A DNA stretch of 64,000 bases from Hygrophila difformis (GCA_030278955.1 JAOANR010000006.1:9943915-10007914), one strand, 5' to 3'; positions 10,763-23,677 are shown, counted from the first letter of the stretch. Numbers and translations are program-made. The notes: generated by a model not told the origin, from the letters alone.

Positions 10763-13220
10763 CCTTCAGCTGTACTGGTTCGATACACAGTTTCTTGAGT
10801 GGCACAGGTGCAGCGATTTTGCTTCTGTGTTATGATTCTATTTCGCAATAGATGTAATCAAAGAGTCGCAATTGCATATACATGTAAATTTAGAATTCCT
10901 AAATGTCACCGATCAACCAGCTGCAACAAGACAAGGAATACTAGAACAAGAGAGAACCAAGAAACAAGTTGCACAATGCTGAATTGACATAAAAACTCAA
11001 CAAGATCATTAATTTAATTTTTACCAAAAAAAAAAAAACAACAATTACTATGAAAGAGGGGAAATCAAAGGAGGCAACACTCCAAGTTTGCTTGAAAAAA
11101 AAAAAAAAAAACATAAAGGCCCGAGTAAAATCTATAAACAATACATCAAGCTTTCACAGAAATTTTCCATAACAATATCAACAAATAGATTTCTTGTTTG
11201 GAACAGACTATAAAAAATCCTTTAGGATGAGGAACTAATGGACATAGTGATTTGGCCATCTGCAGCCTGGGCTTCATCCCAATCTTTAAAACCTCTATAT
11301 TGAATATCACTGAAAATACTTCTGTTGTTGTTGCATCAACTGTTTGAACTAATATTACCTCTGTCTCAAATAGATTACACCAGATGGGGATAGCTATGTC
11401 ACACCGATCCAATTTGGCGCAATCTATTTTGAGACATATGAAGTATAAACCAGAAAATAGATAAAGCCAAATGGAGATAGTTGTCACACAACCATATTTT
11501 GGCACTATTTTCAGACAGATGAAGTATAATACGAAAATAGAGGATGCCAAATGGGCTAAACATAATTTTCATACTATATCATTCGTCTGGGAACATAAAT
11601 GTCTTTATTTTAAAATCATAGCACCCCCTAATACAAGTAACCATTGTTGAAACTATTAGAACAAATATCTCTCTTATGAATTCTGGAAAGTAATTAATAT
11701 CTTCATAGTTTACTGGCTGCTGGACACGCCTCTTCATGTGTATGCAACATTTATAGCAATATTTATATTTTACGTATGTTTGTACAGAGTAGGATATAAA
11801 CTATTTGTTTCAGAATAAGTAGCACAGCCTCTTATTTCGACAAATCTAATTGCAAGTCCCTAATAATGGAAGTACCACATGAAGTATATTCGAGGAAAAC
11901 AATAAACCCAAACACAAAAATATGGAAGTGCAAAAATCAGATAGAAATTAATCAACATGGAAAAATTAAGAGAAGAGCCAAGAAACAGCTAACCAGCAAC
12001 GGTAAAAAGTAAAAAAAAAAAAAAGTAATAGCCAACTAACAGTGGTCAAAAATTCATCCTATTTAGGGTTGAAACGCAACATATTCAATCATATAAATGC
12101 ACCAAAATTAATGACAAAGAATAGCGATGAAGGTCACGAAACCCATTCCAGAAACTAGGCACATATAACTAGGCACCACAAATAGCCCAACAATTCAACA
12201 ACAAACTCTTGTTGGAGTACGCATAATCTCTAAAAAGAGGGACGGAAACAGAAAGCATGGGAATAATCGAATAAAAAATTGAAAGCAATGATGAGCATGG
12301 GTTTCTTCTTGGATAGATCGATAGAAAAGAATAGAAGAACTCAAACCTGCAATTCGGTATCCGCTACTGTGAGCAAAGTGGGGATTGGGGATGTAGGCGG
12401 GCACTGGGCAGCACAGCCGACAGCCGACAGCCACTTGGTTTTCAATCCTAATTCAATACAGATTATTTATACATATAACTGAGCAAATTGCTTACAGTAG
12501 TTTTTGGTATATGAAAAGTGAAAACAAGAAGCCTCTAATTAATCACTGAAATGCTTTTTTCAATCCTAATTTTTGGTGGTCTATTGCATGGCTCCCACAC
12601 CACCTTGGCCGCTTAGCTGTTTAGGGGAAAAAAAAATCTACAAAGTACTTCCTCTGTTTAGGGAAGAAAAAAAAAAAAATCTATAAAGTACTTCCTCCGT
12701 TTTTTATTTTTTGGCACTCGTTATTTAAATTTGATTCCAAATTTTTATCATAGTTATATAAGAAAAATCATAATTTTAGAATATTAAATTTTATAATTTG
12801 TTTAGTGTACACAATTTATGCTATTGACCGTTAAAATTGTGTATCGGCAGTTTATAACAATTATAATGAGACCGATAATATACTAGATCACTTCAAAAAT
12901 GGCAAGTCTATAGACTTGCCAGTTTCATGTTTTTGTTTTTTACAGTATTTTTTATTTTTTGCCCAACACAAATCCAGTTAGGTTGATCAAGTCAGCGTGT
13001 TTTTGCTTAAACAAAAATTTATGTCATCCACTAACTTACGTTTTGATCAACCCATCGTATTTTTCGTTAAATCGCCTCAAAATCGATTTTTTATTTATTT
13101 ATTAATTGAATACATACAAATACATAATATTTTTATTCAAATATAAATTTAAATACTTTATTTTTTATTATTAATTGAAGCCAACCGAATATTATTACTC
13201 CACATTTAAAGAATTATTTA
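10763..13220. other. Intergenic region upstream of the thioesterase
   Basis: It probably contains the thioesterase 5' UTR (GC-rich patch near 12340-12430). It also holds poly(A)/poly(T) tracts, two adjacent small MITE-like copies (11356-11530), and a doubled Stowaway-like end (TACTTCCTCTGTTT and TACTTCCTCCGTTT at about 12647 and 12689). The open frames here have no recognisable coding signal. Confidence 0.4.
11356..11530. mobile_element. Two adjacent small Stowaway-like elements
   Basis: The first copy (11356-11444) has inverted ends ACCTCTGTCTCAAATAGATT and AATCTATTTTGAGACATATGAAGT with an inner word GATGGGGATAGCTATGTCACAC. A second copy without a clear left end follows (about 11452-11530), with the related GATAGTTGTCACACAACCA and the end CAGACAGATGAAGTATA. 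Confidence 0.5.
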
Positions 13221-16200
13221 CTCCATTCATTGTTTTAATTTGCTATGAACTCACCCAACGTGCAGTCCAATTCATATTTTAAATCATCTATATAATAAAT
13301 CCTGAATACTTTTTGACATGTGCAGACTGTATTGCCCTTATTAAATACACTTCATCATTTTTTACTTTTAAGGATTATACAATAATTATGCCTTAGGTTT
13401 CCACGTAAGCGCTGATTAATCATCCAGAAAAGTACAGTCAATTACACATCAGCGATGAATCATCCTACATGCGTAATCAACCTTTTAAATATTATTATAT
13501 ATTTAGATAATAAATCTTTTTTTTTAGTATAAGAAAATCTTGAGAAAATTTTTCCATATAGTTTAAAAAGATATAAATTAATTAATATAATCAAACTTTA
13601 GTTAATATCTCAATATATAATAAAAAATTATAATCCCTTATAAAATTTAATCAAATTCTAATCCTAATTTTTGGTATTAGATTTAGTTTTAATCATAAAA
13701 ATAATTTTAAAAGTACATAATTTAAAGAAAAATAATTATTCAAAAAATATTTTTCTAACCATTATTGGCCCCAGGCCACGTTGGCCCCAAAACTAATACC
13801 TAAAGTATCTGGTGGATATTAAAGGGTTGCCTACAAATTATTTGATTTGATTCTAAATATAATATTATTTAATAAATATTTTTTTGCTGAGATATTATTT
13901 AATAAATATTGATATATTACAATATTATTGAATAAATTTAATTAGGTTAAAAAATTGAGTTTAAAAAAGATTTTAAGAAATTCTTAATTAATAATAATCA
14001 TACTATAAATATAAATATTTTATTAAAAATATATACTTAAAAATTAAATTTAACAACTTTACTCTTTCCCAAAAAAAATTAACAACTTTAGTCAGATAGA
14101 AAATTCTAAATTAGTTGTGTCTTCAATAGTTGAGTGGGTAATCTATATAATAAATCCTGAATACTTTTTGGCATGTGCAGACTGTATTGCCCTTATTAAA
14201 TACACTTCATCATTTTTTACTTTTAAGGATTATACAGTAATTATGCCTTAGGTTTCCACGTAAGCGCTGATTAATCATCAAGAAAAGTACAGTCAATTAC
14301 ACATCAGCGATGAATCATCCTACATGCCACGTAATCAACCTTTTAAATATTATTATATATTTAGATAATAAATCTTTTTTTTTAGTATAAGAAAATCTTG
14401 AGAAAATCTTTCCATATATTTTAAAAAGATATAAATTAATTAATATAATCAAACTTTAGTTAATATCTCAATATATAATAAGAAATTATAATCCCTTATA
14501 AAATTTAATCAAATTCTAATCCTAATTTTTGGTATTAGATTTAGTTTTAATCATAAAAATAATTTTAAAAGTACATAATTTAAAGAAAAATAATTATTCA
14601 AAAAAAATATTTTTCTAACCATTATTGGCCCCAAAACTAATACCTAAAGTATCTGGTGGACATTAAAGGGTTGCCTACAAATTATTTGATTTGATTCTAT
14701 ATATAATATTATTTAATAAATATTTTTTTGCTGAGATATTATTTAATAAATATTGATATATTATAATATTATTGAATAAATTTAATTAGGTTAAAAAATC
14801 GAGTTTAAAATAGATTTTAAGAAATTCTTAATTAATAATAATCATACTATAAATATAAATATTTTATTAAAAATATATACTTAAAAATTAAATTTAACAA
14901 CTTTACTCTTTCCCAAAAAAAATTAACAACTTTAGTCAGATAGAAAATTCTAAATTAGTTGTGTCTTCGATAGTTGAGTGGGTAAATTTAAATTTTAACC
15001 ACGAAAAATCACCATATATAACACTAGGTAAAAGATTAAATTGAAGGATGACAACTCTATAGTATAAAAAATATTTTATAGTGATGGCAGATGGGGGTGG
15101 TGGGTGTAATAATGAAGGATATTGATGAAATTTCAAATGTTGATATGATTTATACTCACATAGCACATTTTCTTATATACACATTCATTTAATATATCAT
15201 ATATATGACTATATTGTACGACTATTGTTTTTAATTTTTAACTGATTGTTGTTCTTAATAATGATTTGAGGATTTTTCATCCTCTTCATATTTTTTCCTT
15301 CCTCCTTTATATTTGTCAACAAGTTGTATTCTTTAGACTTAGTATTTGGGGATTAATTTTTTGTTTGGTACTTGAATGTCTCGTTAATTAAATATTTCCT
15401 TGACTAAAGTGCTTTAGTCTTGAATGTTCATATTTATTCTTGGTTGATTCTTTGAACTGGGTCTTGGGGGTTCTTCAAGGGATTTTGTTTTGGAAGAGGT
15501 AACGTGGAAATTGAGAATTTTGGTCGTCAATCTATGTTGTTTCACAAATATGTATGCATTTTTGTGTAGGTTGGAAATTATATAATAGAGATGAGTTGAA
15601 TGGTTAAGGCTTTTGTATTTTCTGGATTGAGTTGCATTGATCCTTTTTTCAGAAATTGATTTATCTGCTGCCATTGGATAGCTCTTAAGTTTAAAGATGA
15701 TCTATAAACTTGAATTTTGGTTAATTATATGCATTAAAATGAAAACTGGGAAGAATTATAAAGTTTAGATGCATGTGGATGCATGAAAAAACTAGATAAA
15801 AATAAATAATACATGCTGGGACATCAGTGTAGCACCATTACACGAGAACTGTTATATATGTGATCTTAAACTAACTCTTTAGGTTTGCCTTGATTTCTAC
15901 ACTTTTGGGTGATGTTGTGTATATTTATTTATTTTAATAAAAAGTGGAACTAAATTTGCATGAGAACTAGGAGTCCATTGTTACATTGATTTGAAACTTG
16001 AATCAGAAAAAAAAATTACAAAATCATATTTATAGAGAAAATATTCCACTTAAACACTAGGGACTTCACATTATATACTAGGGAGGGATGAGTAAATATC
16101 TCCACCACAAGTAGCAGAATGCCTAAAGATTTTCGATCTTAATAAAAAAAATAGAACGATATCTTTTGTGAACACTCTCACCGCACAATACATCATACAC

Positions 16201-16988
16201 TTATTTGTTATATATTTCAACCACCGGAATTGCAATTTCATATGCAGTGTCGCTGCATCTCTGCTCCGAGATATTGAAAAGAGGTCGTTCAGAGCTCTAT
16301 AGTTGTTCCATTTACCATGCAAAAATGAAATTAAGAGGAATACACATTTTTAACTTCAAAGCGACTCACTTACATTATTTGATGTTCGGTGATTATTGAT
16401 TGCCCTCAGTAGCTTTTTAGCTTGGAGTTAGGCTGATTGTAATGAAATGTATTATCATATTTTGGTATTCGAAAAGAGCTCACATCCATACATGTTTATT
16501 TGGATCTCATCCTTCACATTTTTATATATATTGCTTGAACATGTAGAACTACAGTTACCAGGGTTTCTCTATCAGTGTTCCTCTGTCCTTATCTTATATG
16601 CAGTATATTATTTTTTTGATTTTTTTTTACAATTTTAAGAAGTTGTTAAGATGTTTGAAATCTGGTATGATATAAACGGGGCACCTATACATTTTTAAGT
16701 ATAACAATGCCACAAAAATTCTTGATTTTATTTACTTAAAAAGTTAGAAAAAAATCGCCCGTGCGCAGCAGGCGAAAAAATCTAGTTAATAACTCAAGTT
16801 TAATACATGTAAAAATTCTAAAAATTCTATATTTAAAAACTACAAGACATGACTAATTTAACAAGATCTCACTTGGCTATATTTTAACTTTTTTTTAACT
16901 ATAATAGAACTTTAAGTCAAATTCATTGTGTGAATAGTACCCGAATTTGTGAAAGGTGCAAACTGCAAACATTACAAAACAGAAGGAG
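13221..16988. mobile_element. Stowaway-like MITE interrupted by a Helitron
   Basis: The left half (13221-13286, starting TA|CTCCATTCATTG) and the right half (16786-16988, ending CAGAAGGAG|TA) match the other about 260-bp MITEs when joined across the Helitron. The joined piece would be about 269 bp. The word AATTCATATTTTAAATCA meets TTAATAACTC at the junction, just as in the intact copy at 1604-1863. Confidence 0.8.
13287..16785 (+). mobile_element. Non-autonomous Helitron with duplicated 5' part
   Basis: The 5' end is TCTATATAATAAATCC after A. The 3' end is the small hairpin CGCC...GGCG followed by AAAAAATCTAG and then T, which is the Helitron rule (A|TC...CTAG|T, no target duplication). It is 3.5 kb with no Rep/helicase coding. 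The first 855 bp (13287-14141) are repeated almost exactly from 14142 to about 14984. The interior around 15200-16400 is less AT-rich and may be captured host sequence, but I recognise no gene in it. Confidence 0.85.
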
Positions 16989-17527
16989 TATATTTTGGGT
17001 AATTCCAATGTATCCTTAGGCCTCATTGGAATTAAGATTAATCACTCGAAGATCGGGTGAACATTGAATGTTTGACTTTCCCAAAACAGAATTCTACATA
17101 CATAATGGTTCGAATCCGAAACCATTGCTTAAGCTGTCATATATTTAAAAAAATTATAATTCATATATTATTCATAAAAATTTATATATATTATTCATAT
17201 TATACCTATACGATGATATATAATTATATACAATATCATTTTTTATTTAAATTATAAAATAAGTATTAAAAGAGTAAAGAAATAATTATCAAATTAAATA
17301 TGCTACTACAAGGAACTTATATTGATTTTTTTTTTTTTTCTCTTAACAATATATTTATTGAAATATGGCACTATAGTAACGTGTTATTGGTTTTTTAGCA
17401 CATGCCACATACTGTATAATTTTATAAGGAACTAAATTGATAAATATGTCAAATCATGATGCTTATCCATAAAGTGGCATGTTTTCATATCACTATAAAT
17501 AGATTCAGTTGTTAAATTCGAGAGTTA
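16989..17527. other. AT-rich intergenic sequence
   Basis: No gene, terminal repeat or RNA gene is recognisable here. Short T and AT runs occur. Confidence 0.5.
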
Positions 17528-17927
17528 GGGTCTGTTCTGCACGTAGCTTTTAGGAGCTTTTGGGAGTTTTTGGTAGCTGTAGATTTTATTTCAAAACAAA
17601 AGTCCCGTTCTGCACACTAGCTTTTGGAAGCTTTTGGGAGCTTTTGGGAGCTTCTTTTTAGAAGCTACTTGTAGTAGCGTTAAAAAATAAGCTAGGGAGC
17701 TTATTTTTTAGTAATCACAGTTTTAACCCAATAACCAACCCACTACCCAATACTCTACATAAATATTTGTCCTTTCATGTCATTTCATACATTTTTTCAC
17801 AGCTACAGCTAGTTGTACAAAACACTTAAATAGAACTGACAGCTACAGCTCCTTACAGCTCCAGCTGCCTACAGCTCCAGCTTGCAGCTACAGCTCACAG
17901 CTACAGCTCTGCGTGCAGAACAGACCC
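17528..17927. mobile_element. Tourist-like (PIF/Harbinger) MITE, AGCT-rich ends
   Basis: The ends GGGTCTGTTCTGCACG and the reverse complement of CGTGCAGAACAGACCC are near-perfect inverted repeats flanked by TTA on both sides. The 400-bp element has subterminal arrays of AGCTTTTGGGAG on one side and CAGCTACAGCTC on the other. Confidence 0.8.
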
Positions 17928-18143
17928 TTAACCACGGGATAGTGTATGACTTTTTTTCTATAGTGTAATAATTTTAAGATTAAAACCTACAAATGTTAAT
18001 TATTAATTAATAAAAATGTGATTATACATTTTTATATAGGTGGACAAAATATTCCAATTCGTTGAAACAATTTAAAAATGAAATCTCCAATTAATTAAGA
18101 ACTTCGATTCAAATACAAATAGAAATACCTAAAAAATTTCATA

Positions 18144-18401
18144 CTATCTCCGTTCTTGAATGATGTTTACATTTGGAAAAATGTTACTATTCACCTACAC
18201 TTTCACATAAAGTTTTAATATAGTTATACAAGTTAGAATATAATCAAGTGAGATCTTGTTAGATTCGTCTCGTCGTGTAGTTTTTAAATATCGAACTTTT
18301 GGAATTTTTACTTATACGGAACTTGAGTTATTAATGATTTAAAATGTGCATTCAACTGCGTGAAAAATTTGGATGTAAAAAACATTTAAGAACGGAGGAA
18401 G
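18144..18401. mobile_element. Stowaway-like MITE
   Basis: Ends CTATCTCCGTTCTTG and AAGAACGGAGGAAG are flanked by TA. It is 258 bp with the shared interior in the opposite orientation (AAGTGAGATCTTGTTAGATT). Confidence 0.85.
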
Positions 18402-18947
18402 TATTAACCAATTGAATTTATCCTACTAATTTGGAGACGAGGAAGTAATAAGTTGAGGAGATTATAAATTCTAAAATACTCGGTGCCTAAAATCTTACTC
18501 CCTTCATTCCACATTTTATTCCATTTACCCCACTAATTTTTGGCTTATACCTAAAATAAGAAAGGTCTCGAGTTCAAGCATTGTGTATGAAAAAAAAAGT
18601 TTTAGGAGATTCACCCTTAATTGGCCTTGCAGATCCTCGAGAGATTAATCTTGGGTCCAATGTGGCATGGGATACCCGATTTCGCCTAAAATAACATGAA
18701 TCATAGTATATTTTAAAACTATATACTCTAAAATCCAGCCTATACAGTCTATACATGTTATGAAATAAATATTGGGATTCAATACCACACAAACTATAAC
18801 GCGACAAAATGAAGGGATAGGAACCCAACCATTAAGACAGAAAATACGAAAACTTCAACACTTAACCAAAGCAAACAAATTTAATCAAAGATCCAAATAT
18901 TATATTTTGTTTATTATTTTTGATAGGATTAAATATAAGAGGAACTT

Positions 18948-19493
18948 GAAAAAAAATGAAAATGGTACCGTAACTTTGTTTATTTTTTAATTTGGTGGCA
19001 TGCCTTAGGGTTTTATAATTTGACACCATAACTTTGCTAACGGTCTAAAAAATGGTCCCATCGGGTCTTAATCACCCCCAATTTAATGAAGTGGCTTGAG
19101 ATTAGTGTAAATAATCGATTTAATTGTGCCATGTAAGTGTCACGTAGTCATTAACTAGATTTGACCTATACATGTGGACGCATTCTCATGACAAATTCTA
19201 ATTTAATGGTCTCATTTCCACTCTGAAAGTATGCAGTAAGTGGGTTAGAAAGGGTTAGAAAGTATCCACATGTGTAGGTAAAATCCAGTCAATACATACG
19301 TGACACCTACATAGCACAATTAAATTAATTATTTACACTAATCCCAAGTCACGTCAGAAAATGTGGGTGATTAATGCCCGGTGGATCATTTTGGAGACCT
19401 TTAAAAAAGTTACGATACCAAATTAGAAAATCCTAAACTTATGGTATCAAATTGGAAATGAACAAAATTACGACACCATTTTGACATTTTTCC
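18948..19493. mobile_element. Long-inverted-repeat (MULE/foldback-like) element
   Basis: Two arms of roughly 200 bp or more pair with each other: ATGGTACCGTAACTTTG near the left matches the reverse complement of the region before 19490. The element is flanked by TAAGAGGAACTT on both sides (18936-18947 and 19494-19505), a 12-bp direct repeat consistent with a Mutator-type 9-11 bp duplication plus a chance base. It has no coding capacity. Confidence 0.7.
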
Positions 19494-19531
19494 TAAGAGG
19501 AACTTGTCTGGCTTCGGCTTTCTAAAAAATA

Positions 19532-19925
19532 CTTCCTCCGTTTTTTTTTTGTTAGCTATATTTGCAAAATGACTACTGTTCACTCACATACTTTGACTTG
19601 AAGTTTTATTATAGTTATACATGTTAAAATATAGTCAAGTGAGATCTTGTTAAATTCATCATGTCTTGTAGTTTTTAAATATCAGACATTTAGAAGTTTT
19701 ATTTTGTTAGCTATGTTTGACAAATGACTACTGTTCACTTATGTATTTTGATTTAAAGTTTTATAATAGTTATAGAAGTTAAAATATAGCCAAGTGAGAT
19801 CTTGTTAGATTGGTCTCGTCTTGTAGTTTTTAAATATTGAATTTTTATAATTTTTACTTGTACCGAATTTGAGTTATTAATGATTTAAAATATGCATTTG
19901 ACTGCATGTTGGGTGAGTCCGTAGC
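19532..19925. mobile_element. Stowaway-like MITE with internal duplication, right end missing
   Basis: The left end TA|CTTCCTCCGTTTTT is clear. A segment of about 150 bp beginning GTTAGCTATATTTG is repeated from about 19703 (GTTAGCTATGTTTG). The expected GGAG right terminus is not seen; the sequence ends near GGGTGAGTCCGTAGC. Confidence 0.6.
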
Positions 19926-19967
19926 AAACTTAAAAAAAAAGAGGAACCAGAACAACAAATATTAGTA

Positions 19968-20227
19968 CTCCCTCTGTCAAATTTGAAATGTCTCATTTCA
20001 TTTATGCACACAATCTAATGCACTTTTTAAATTCTCAATATCTCAAAATATATACAAGTAAAAGTTATGTAAAATATATATTCTAAAATTATACGATTAG
20101 ACGAATCTAACAAGACCAAACTCGACTATTTTGTTTTAAATATATACTGACTATAATATCAAGTTAAAGTTAAACAATCAACAGTACCAAAAAATCAAAC
20201 GGGACATTTGAAGTGGGAACGAGGGAG
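19968..20227. mobile_element. Stowaway-like MITE
   Basis: Ends CTCCCTCTGTCAAATTTG and a matching GTGGGAACGAGGGAG, flanked by TA. It is 260 bp with the shared interior (GATTAGACGAATCTAACAAG). Confidence 0.85.
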
Positions 20228-20360
20228 TATTACAAAGTCAAAAAGCCGAGGTAGATGAACATAGCGTAAGTTCCAAAGAGGCTATAGACTATTCGCAAAC
20301 GCGGAATTCGGAATTTCGGCAGCAAGACAAAAATCTATCATAAAAGGACCAAAAAAAGTG

Positions 20361-20403
<43 letters not shown>

Positions 20404-20528
20404 AGTCTAACCTTCCTTCCTCACCAGGCCGGCTCAAATCCAGGAGACGCGATTCCTCCGCTACGAATTTCCATTATCTTCAGATCCTGTGCATCAGTCC
20501 ATCGTTGTTGTAATTCCTGATTGAAAAA

Positions 20529-22567
20529 ATGGGGACTCCTGCATTCCCGAATCTCGGAAAGCATTGCAGCGTTGACGATTGCCGCCAGATTGATTTCTTG
20601 CCCTTCACCTGTGATTGCTGCCAAAAGGTGCATCAATTCTTTCATACAATTTCTTGAATTTGAATTTTCCGGATTTCCGACTGCTCTTGACATGGGAAAA
20701 GTTTAGCATCATAGCGGCGCTTTAATCTGTGTTTTTGGGAATTTGCGTCGTATGTAGATTAAGGTTTGAATTTCGAACTGGAATTGGGAACTTGTTTGAT
20801 TTGTCTGATCTGTTGCTTCGTTTATTCTATTTTTATTTTGATTGTGATATTAACATCAATTATATTCAGCGAAATGCAGCAGGTGGTTGTTCTCTATGAA
20901 CTGAAAAGGAAGAAGTGATTGCAAATGGATTGAATTCATCTATGGTCTTTATGATATAATTAGACGAGATTTGTAATGCTTAGGTTTCCAAAGTCTCCAA
21001 ATTCTGTGCAAGTTTAATGATGGTACATTTAGTGCGTTGCATTACACCGGTCCTACATCTCCCTGGTTATCTGTGACATTTTTACTTGTGTATGTAAAGC
21101 TTTTGCATATGATGGTCAGTCCTCACTGTTAACCTAGATAAAGACCTTGTCTTTGCTAGTATGCGTGTTGCTATAACTTCCAGTATACAAACTATTTTTA
21201 GGCGTACGGACATTGTCTGTTGGCTTTGAATGGTTAAAATTTGTTTGTGTTTTGATCATTATTCTCGCATATTGCATGGTCTAGATTCAGTTTTTACTAT
21301 TTTGTGTGATATAGGTAATAATATTTTATATTAGTATTTAAGTATGAGGTGTGTGATATAATTGATTGAATGCTAACTATAACAATAGCAATGATCAAGA
21401 GATTGAACGTTGAAAATTTATACATATATGTATGTCAATGTCGGATTGTTGGGAATCATGGATATACTTATTTTTAAAAATTGTGTATTTGGTGTGACGA
21501 AAAGATTTGAATGTTGAAAAAACACACTATACAAACATATGCAAAATGTGGCACTATGCGAGCTCTACACAACAGTAATCATCTACCAGTCTAGTATTCC
21601 CATCTGCGAATATTGTATGTTGTTATTGGTTATTTGGTTTCTTTGTAATTGCATTGCCAGTGGCATCAGTTGTGAAGTTTTGGCATGGAAATGCTGTCTA
21701 TATTTAATTGTCAAATTATTTTTCTTGTTGCTTATGTTGTAGACCTTGTGTTACATCTGTTAATATCAATCCCTCTTTTATATTCTCATATAGGTATTTT
21801 GTCTTGAGCACCGGAGCTACAGCAGGCACAGTTGCCCAAAAGCCAACGCACATGATGTCACTGTTGTCATCTGCCCTCTCTGTGCCAAAGGGGTTCGATT
21901 GATTCCTGAGGAAGATCCAAACATTACTTGGGAGTCACATGTGAACATCGACTGTGATCCATCAAACTATGACAAAGCCACAGTGAAGAGGAAATGTCCG
22001 GTGCCCAGATGCAGAGAACTTCTGACCTATTCAAACACAATTAAATGCCGGGATTGCAGTATCGACCATTGTTTAAAACATAGGTTTGGACCAGACCACA
22101 AGTGCCCCGGGCCAAAGAAACCTGAATCATCTTTCCAGTTAATGGGATTTTTAAATCGAAGCAAGAAAGAAGAGCCCAAGCGAGCTCCTGCTGCTGCATC
22201 CTCATCCACATGGGCTACAAGTTTTCTCAATGCAGCTTCTTCCGTTAGGGCCACAGCTGAAGCAGGGATGGCTAGGTTGAGCAGTGAATTCAATCAAGCA
22301 TTGTCTAAGGATAAAATGACAGAAAGAAGCAACACCACCAACCAAGATGGGGGTGCAGCTACTAGCCAAGTCGAAGTGTGTCCACAGTGCAATATGAGAT
22401 TCTCTACCGTTACGGCTTTGGTGGATCATGTTGAGAAAGTCCACGAAAGGAATGGTGTTTTGAAAGCGACACTTGATATCTGCCCCAAATGCAGCAAAGG
22501 ATTCCGTGATCCTGTTACACTTGTGGATCACGTTGAAAGGGAACATGGAGGCTTTTCCAAAGCGTAA
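20529..22567 (+). CDS. SAP11: AN1-type and C2H2 zinc-finger stress-associated protein (SAP11/SAP13 type)
   Basis: Plant SAPs with AN1 fingers act in stress responses and are thought to work through ubiquitin-linked protein interactions. Exon 1 is 20529-20627 and exon 2 is 21794-22567, phase 0, giving 290 residues. The start at 20529 is chosen because MGTPAFPNLGKHC leads directly into the first AN1 finger, which is completed across the splice (C13, C18, C28, C31, C36, H39, H45, C47). A second AN1 finger follows (KCPVPRC...CRDC...CLKHRF...HKC). After a low-complexity Ala/Ser linker come two C2H2 fingers, CPQCNMRFSTVTALVDH and CPKCSKGFRDPVTLVDH. This order of 2 AN1 and 2 C2H2 fingers is that of Arabidopsis SAP11/SAP13. 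The single intron is 1.17 kb. A candidate AATAAA lies at 23053. Confidence 0.93.
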
Positions 22568-23677
22568 TCAGATTCAGCTGTTGAAAACTTGAAACCTTCA
22601 GGGTAAAGGTACGTGAAAACCTCAAGTTTCTGCAATGCACCCCGTGGCATTGGTCACTTGGAATGAAAGATATATTGTGACATGCCAATTTAAGGCATCC
22701 AATCTGCTGTGAACTTGAGATGAAGATCAACAGATCGATTTTGTCACTGTTATTTTCTTCCGACTTGGAACATTACATCATGTGTATTTGCAGTGAACAT
22801 TCTTGTGAACTTTGTGTGGATAGAACAGATGGTGGATTTGATTCCGGACTCGGTGCAAATGTGCAATGCACTTGAAAGATCGAAGTTAGGCCTTAGGGAA
22901 TAGGGATGGAAACCAGGGGCACCCATGACCCACCTCATGGATGAAATGCGGCGGGGCAGGGCAAGTGTGGGGGTGTTTTGGTTTGCCTTAAATGGACAGG
23001 ATTGGACCATGGCATACGAGAACGGATCCCTACCCCATTGCCTATCTGTTTCAATAAATAATGCTAGCCAGTATTGAAAATGCATTGTTGTTGAATTTAT
23101 TTGAACGGAAAAATGTCTCTTTATTGTTTAAAGTCATAGTTTCATTTTTAAAAAATTCCGACAAAATGCCCCGTATTTTGAGCAAGAATAATTATTTTGG
23201 GTCCAACAAGCTAAACTTGCTGGCAGAGAATACTGCTCCGTTTCTTTTTAGTTGTCTTTTTAGTAACAAAAAAGTATTCCAAAATAGTTGTTGCTTTTTA
23301 TATTTATATCATGTTTTTCCAATATTACCCATTACTTTCATAAATATTATTCATTCTCTCTCCATTTTAATTATATTTTTTCTTTATTTGTGTAAACCGA
23401 GGAGGGGCAAAAGTCGAAAATGAGACAATAATCATTTAATTTCTTAGTAACTGTAATTTGCTATAAAACGTCATCTAAATTGGACCAGAGGCAGTAATAC
23501 AGTCGAGTGCAAGAATTTATTTCATTCCATTAGTTAACATTGTGACCGAATTAATAATAAAATACTCCGTTTGGTCTGATCTGATCTGAATGTTTCTGAG
23601 CTGATTGGATCTGGTCTGATCTGATCTGATTACAACTATATATAGTGTGGTCTGATCTGATCTGATTTTAATAAAAA
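22568..23677. other. SAP gene 3' flank and intergenic sequence
   Basis: It includes the probable 3' UTR to about 23070. A patch at 22900-23040 is unusually GC-rich (GCGGCGGGGCAGGGCAAG). At 23231-23410 there is a weak Stowaway-like outline. At 23570-23670 the pentamer TCTGA is repeated in clusters (GGTCTGATCTGATCTGA). Confidence 0.5.

Noticed and set aside
11146..11550. 134-codon minus-strand frame
   Set aside because: It spans two small MITE copies, its composition is not coding-like and nothing is recognisable in it.
16071..16322. 83-codon minus-strand frame inside the first Helitron, considered as a captured exon
   Set aside because: The GC content is somewhat raised, but I see no splice signals or recognisable domain, so it stays unassigned.
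18540..18680. SINE-like words (GGTCTCGAGTTCAAGC and a short A run)
   Set aside because: A and B boxes could not both be placed and there is no duplication; too weak to annotate.
23231..23410. Outline of another Stowaway MITE (CTGCTCCGTTTC ... CGAGGAGGGG)
   Set aside because: The ends pair poorly and the shared interior is missing.
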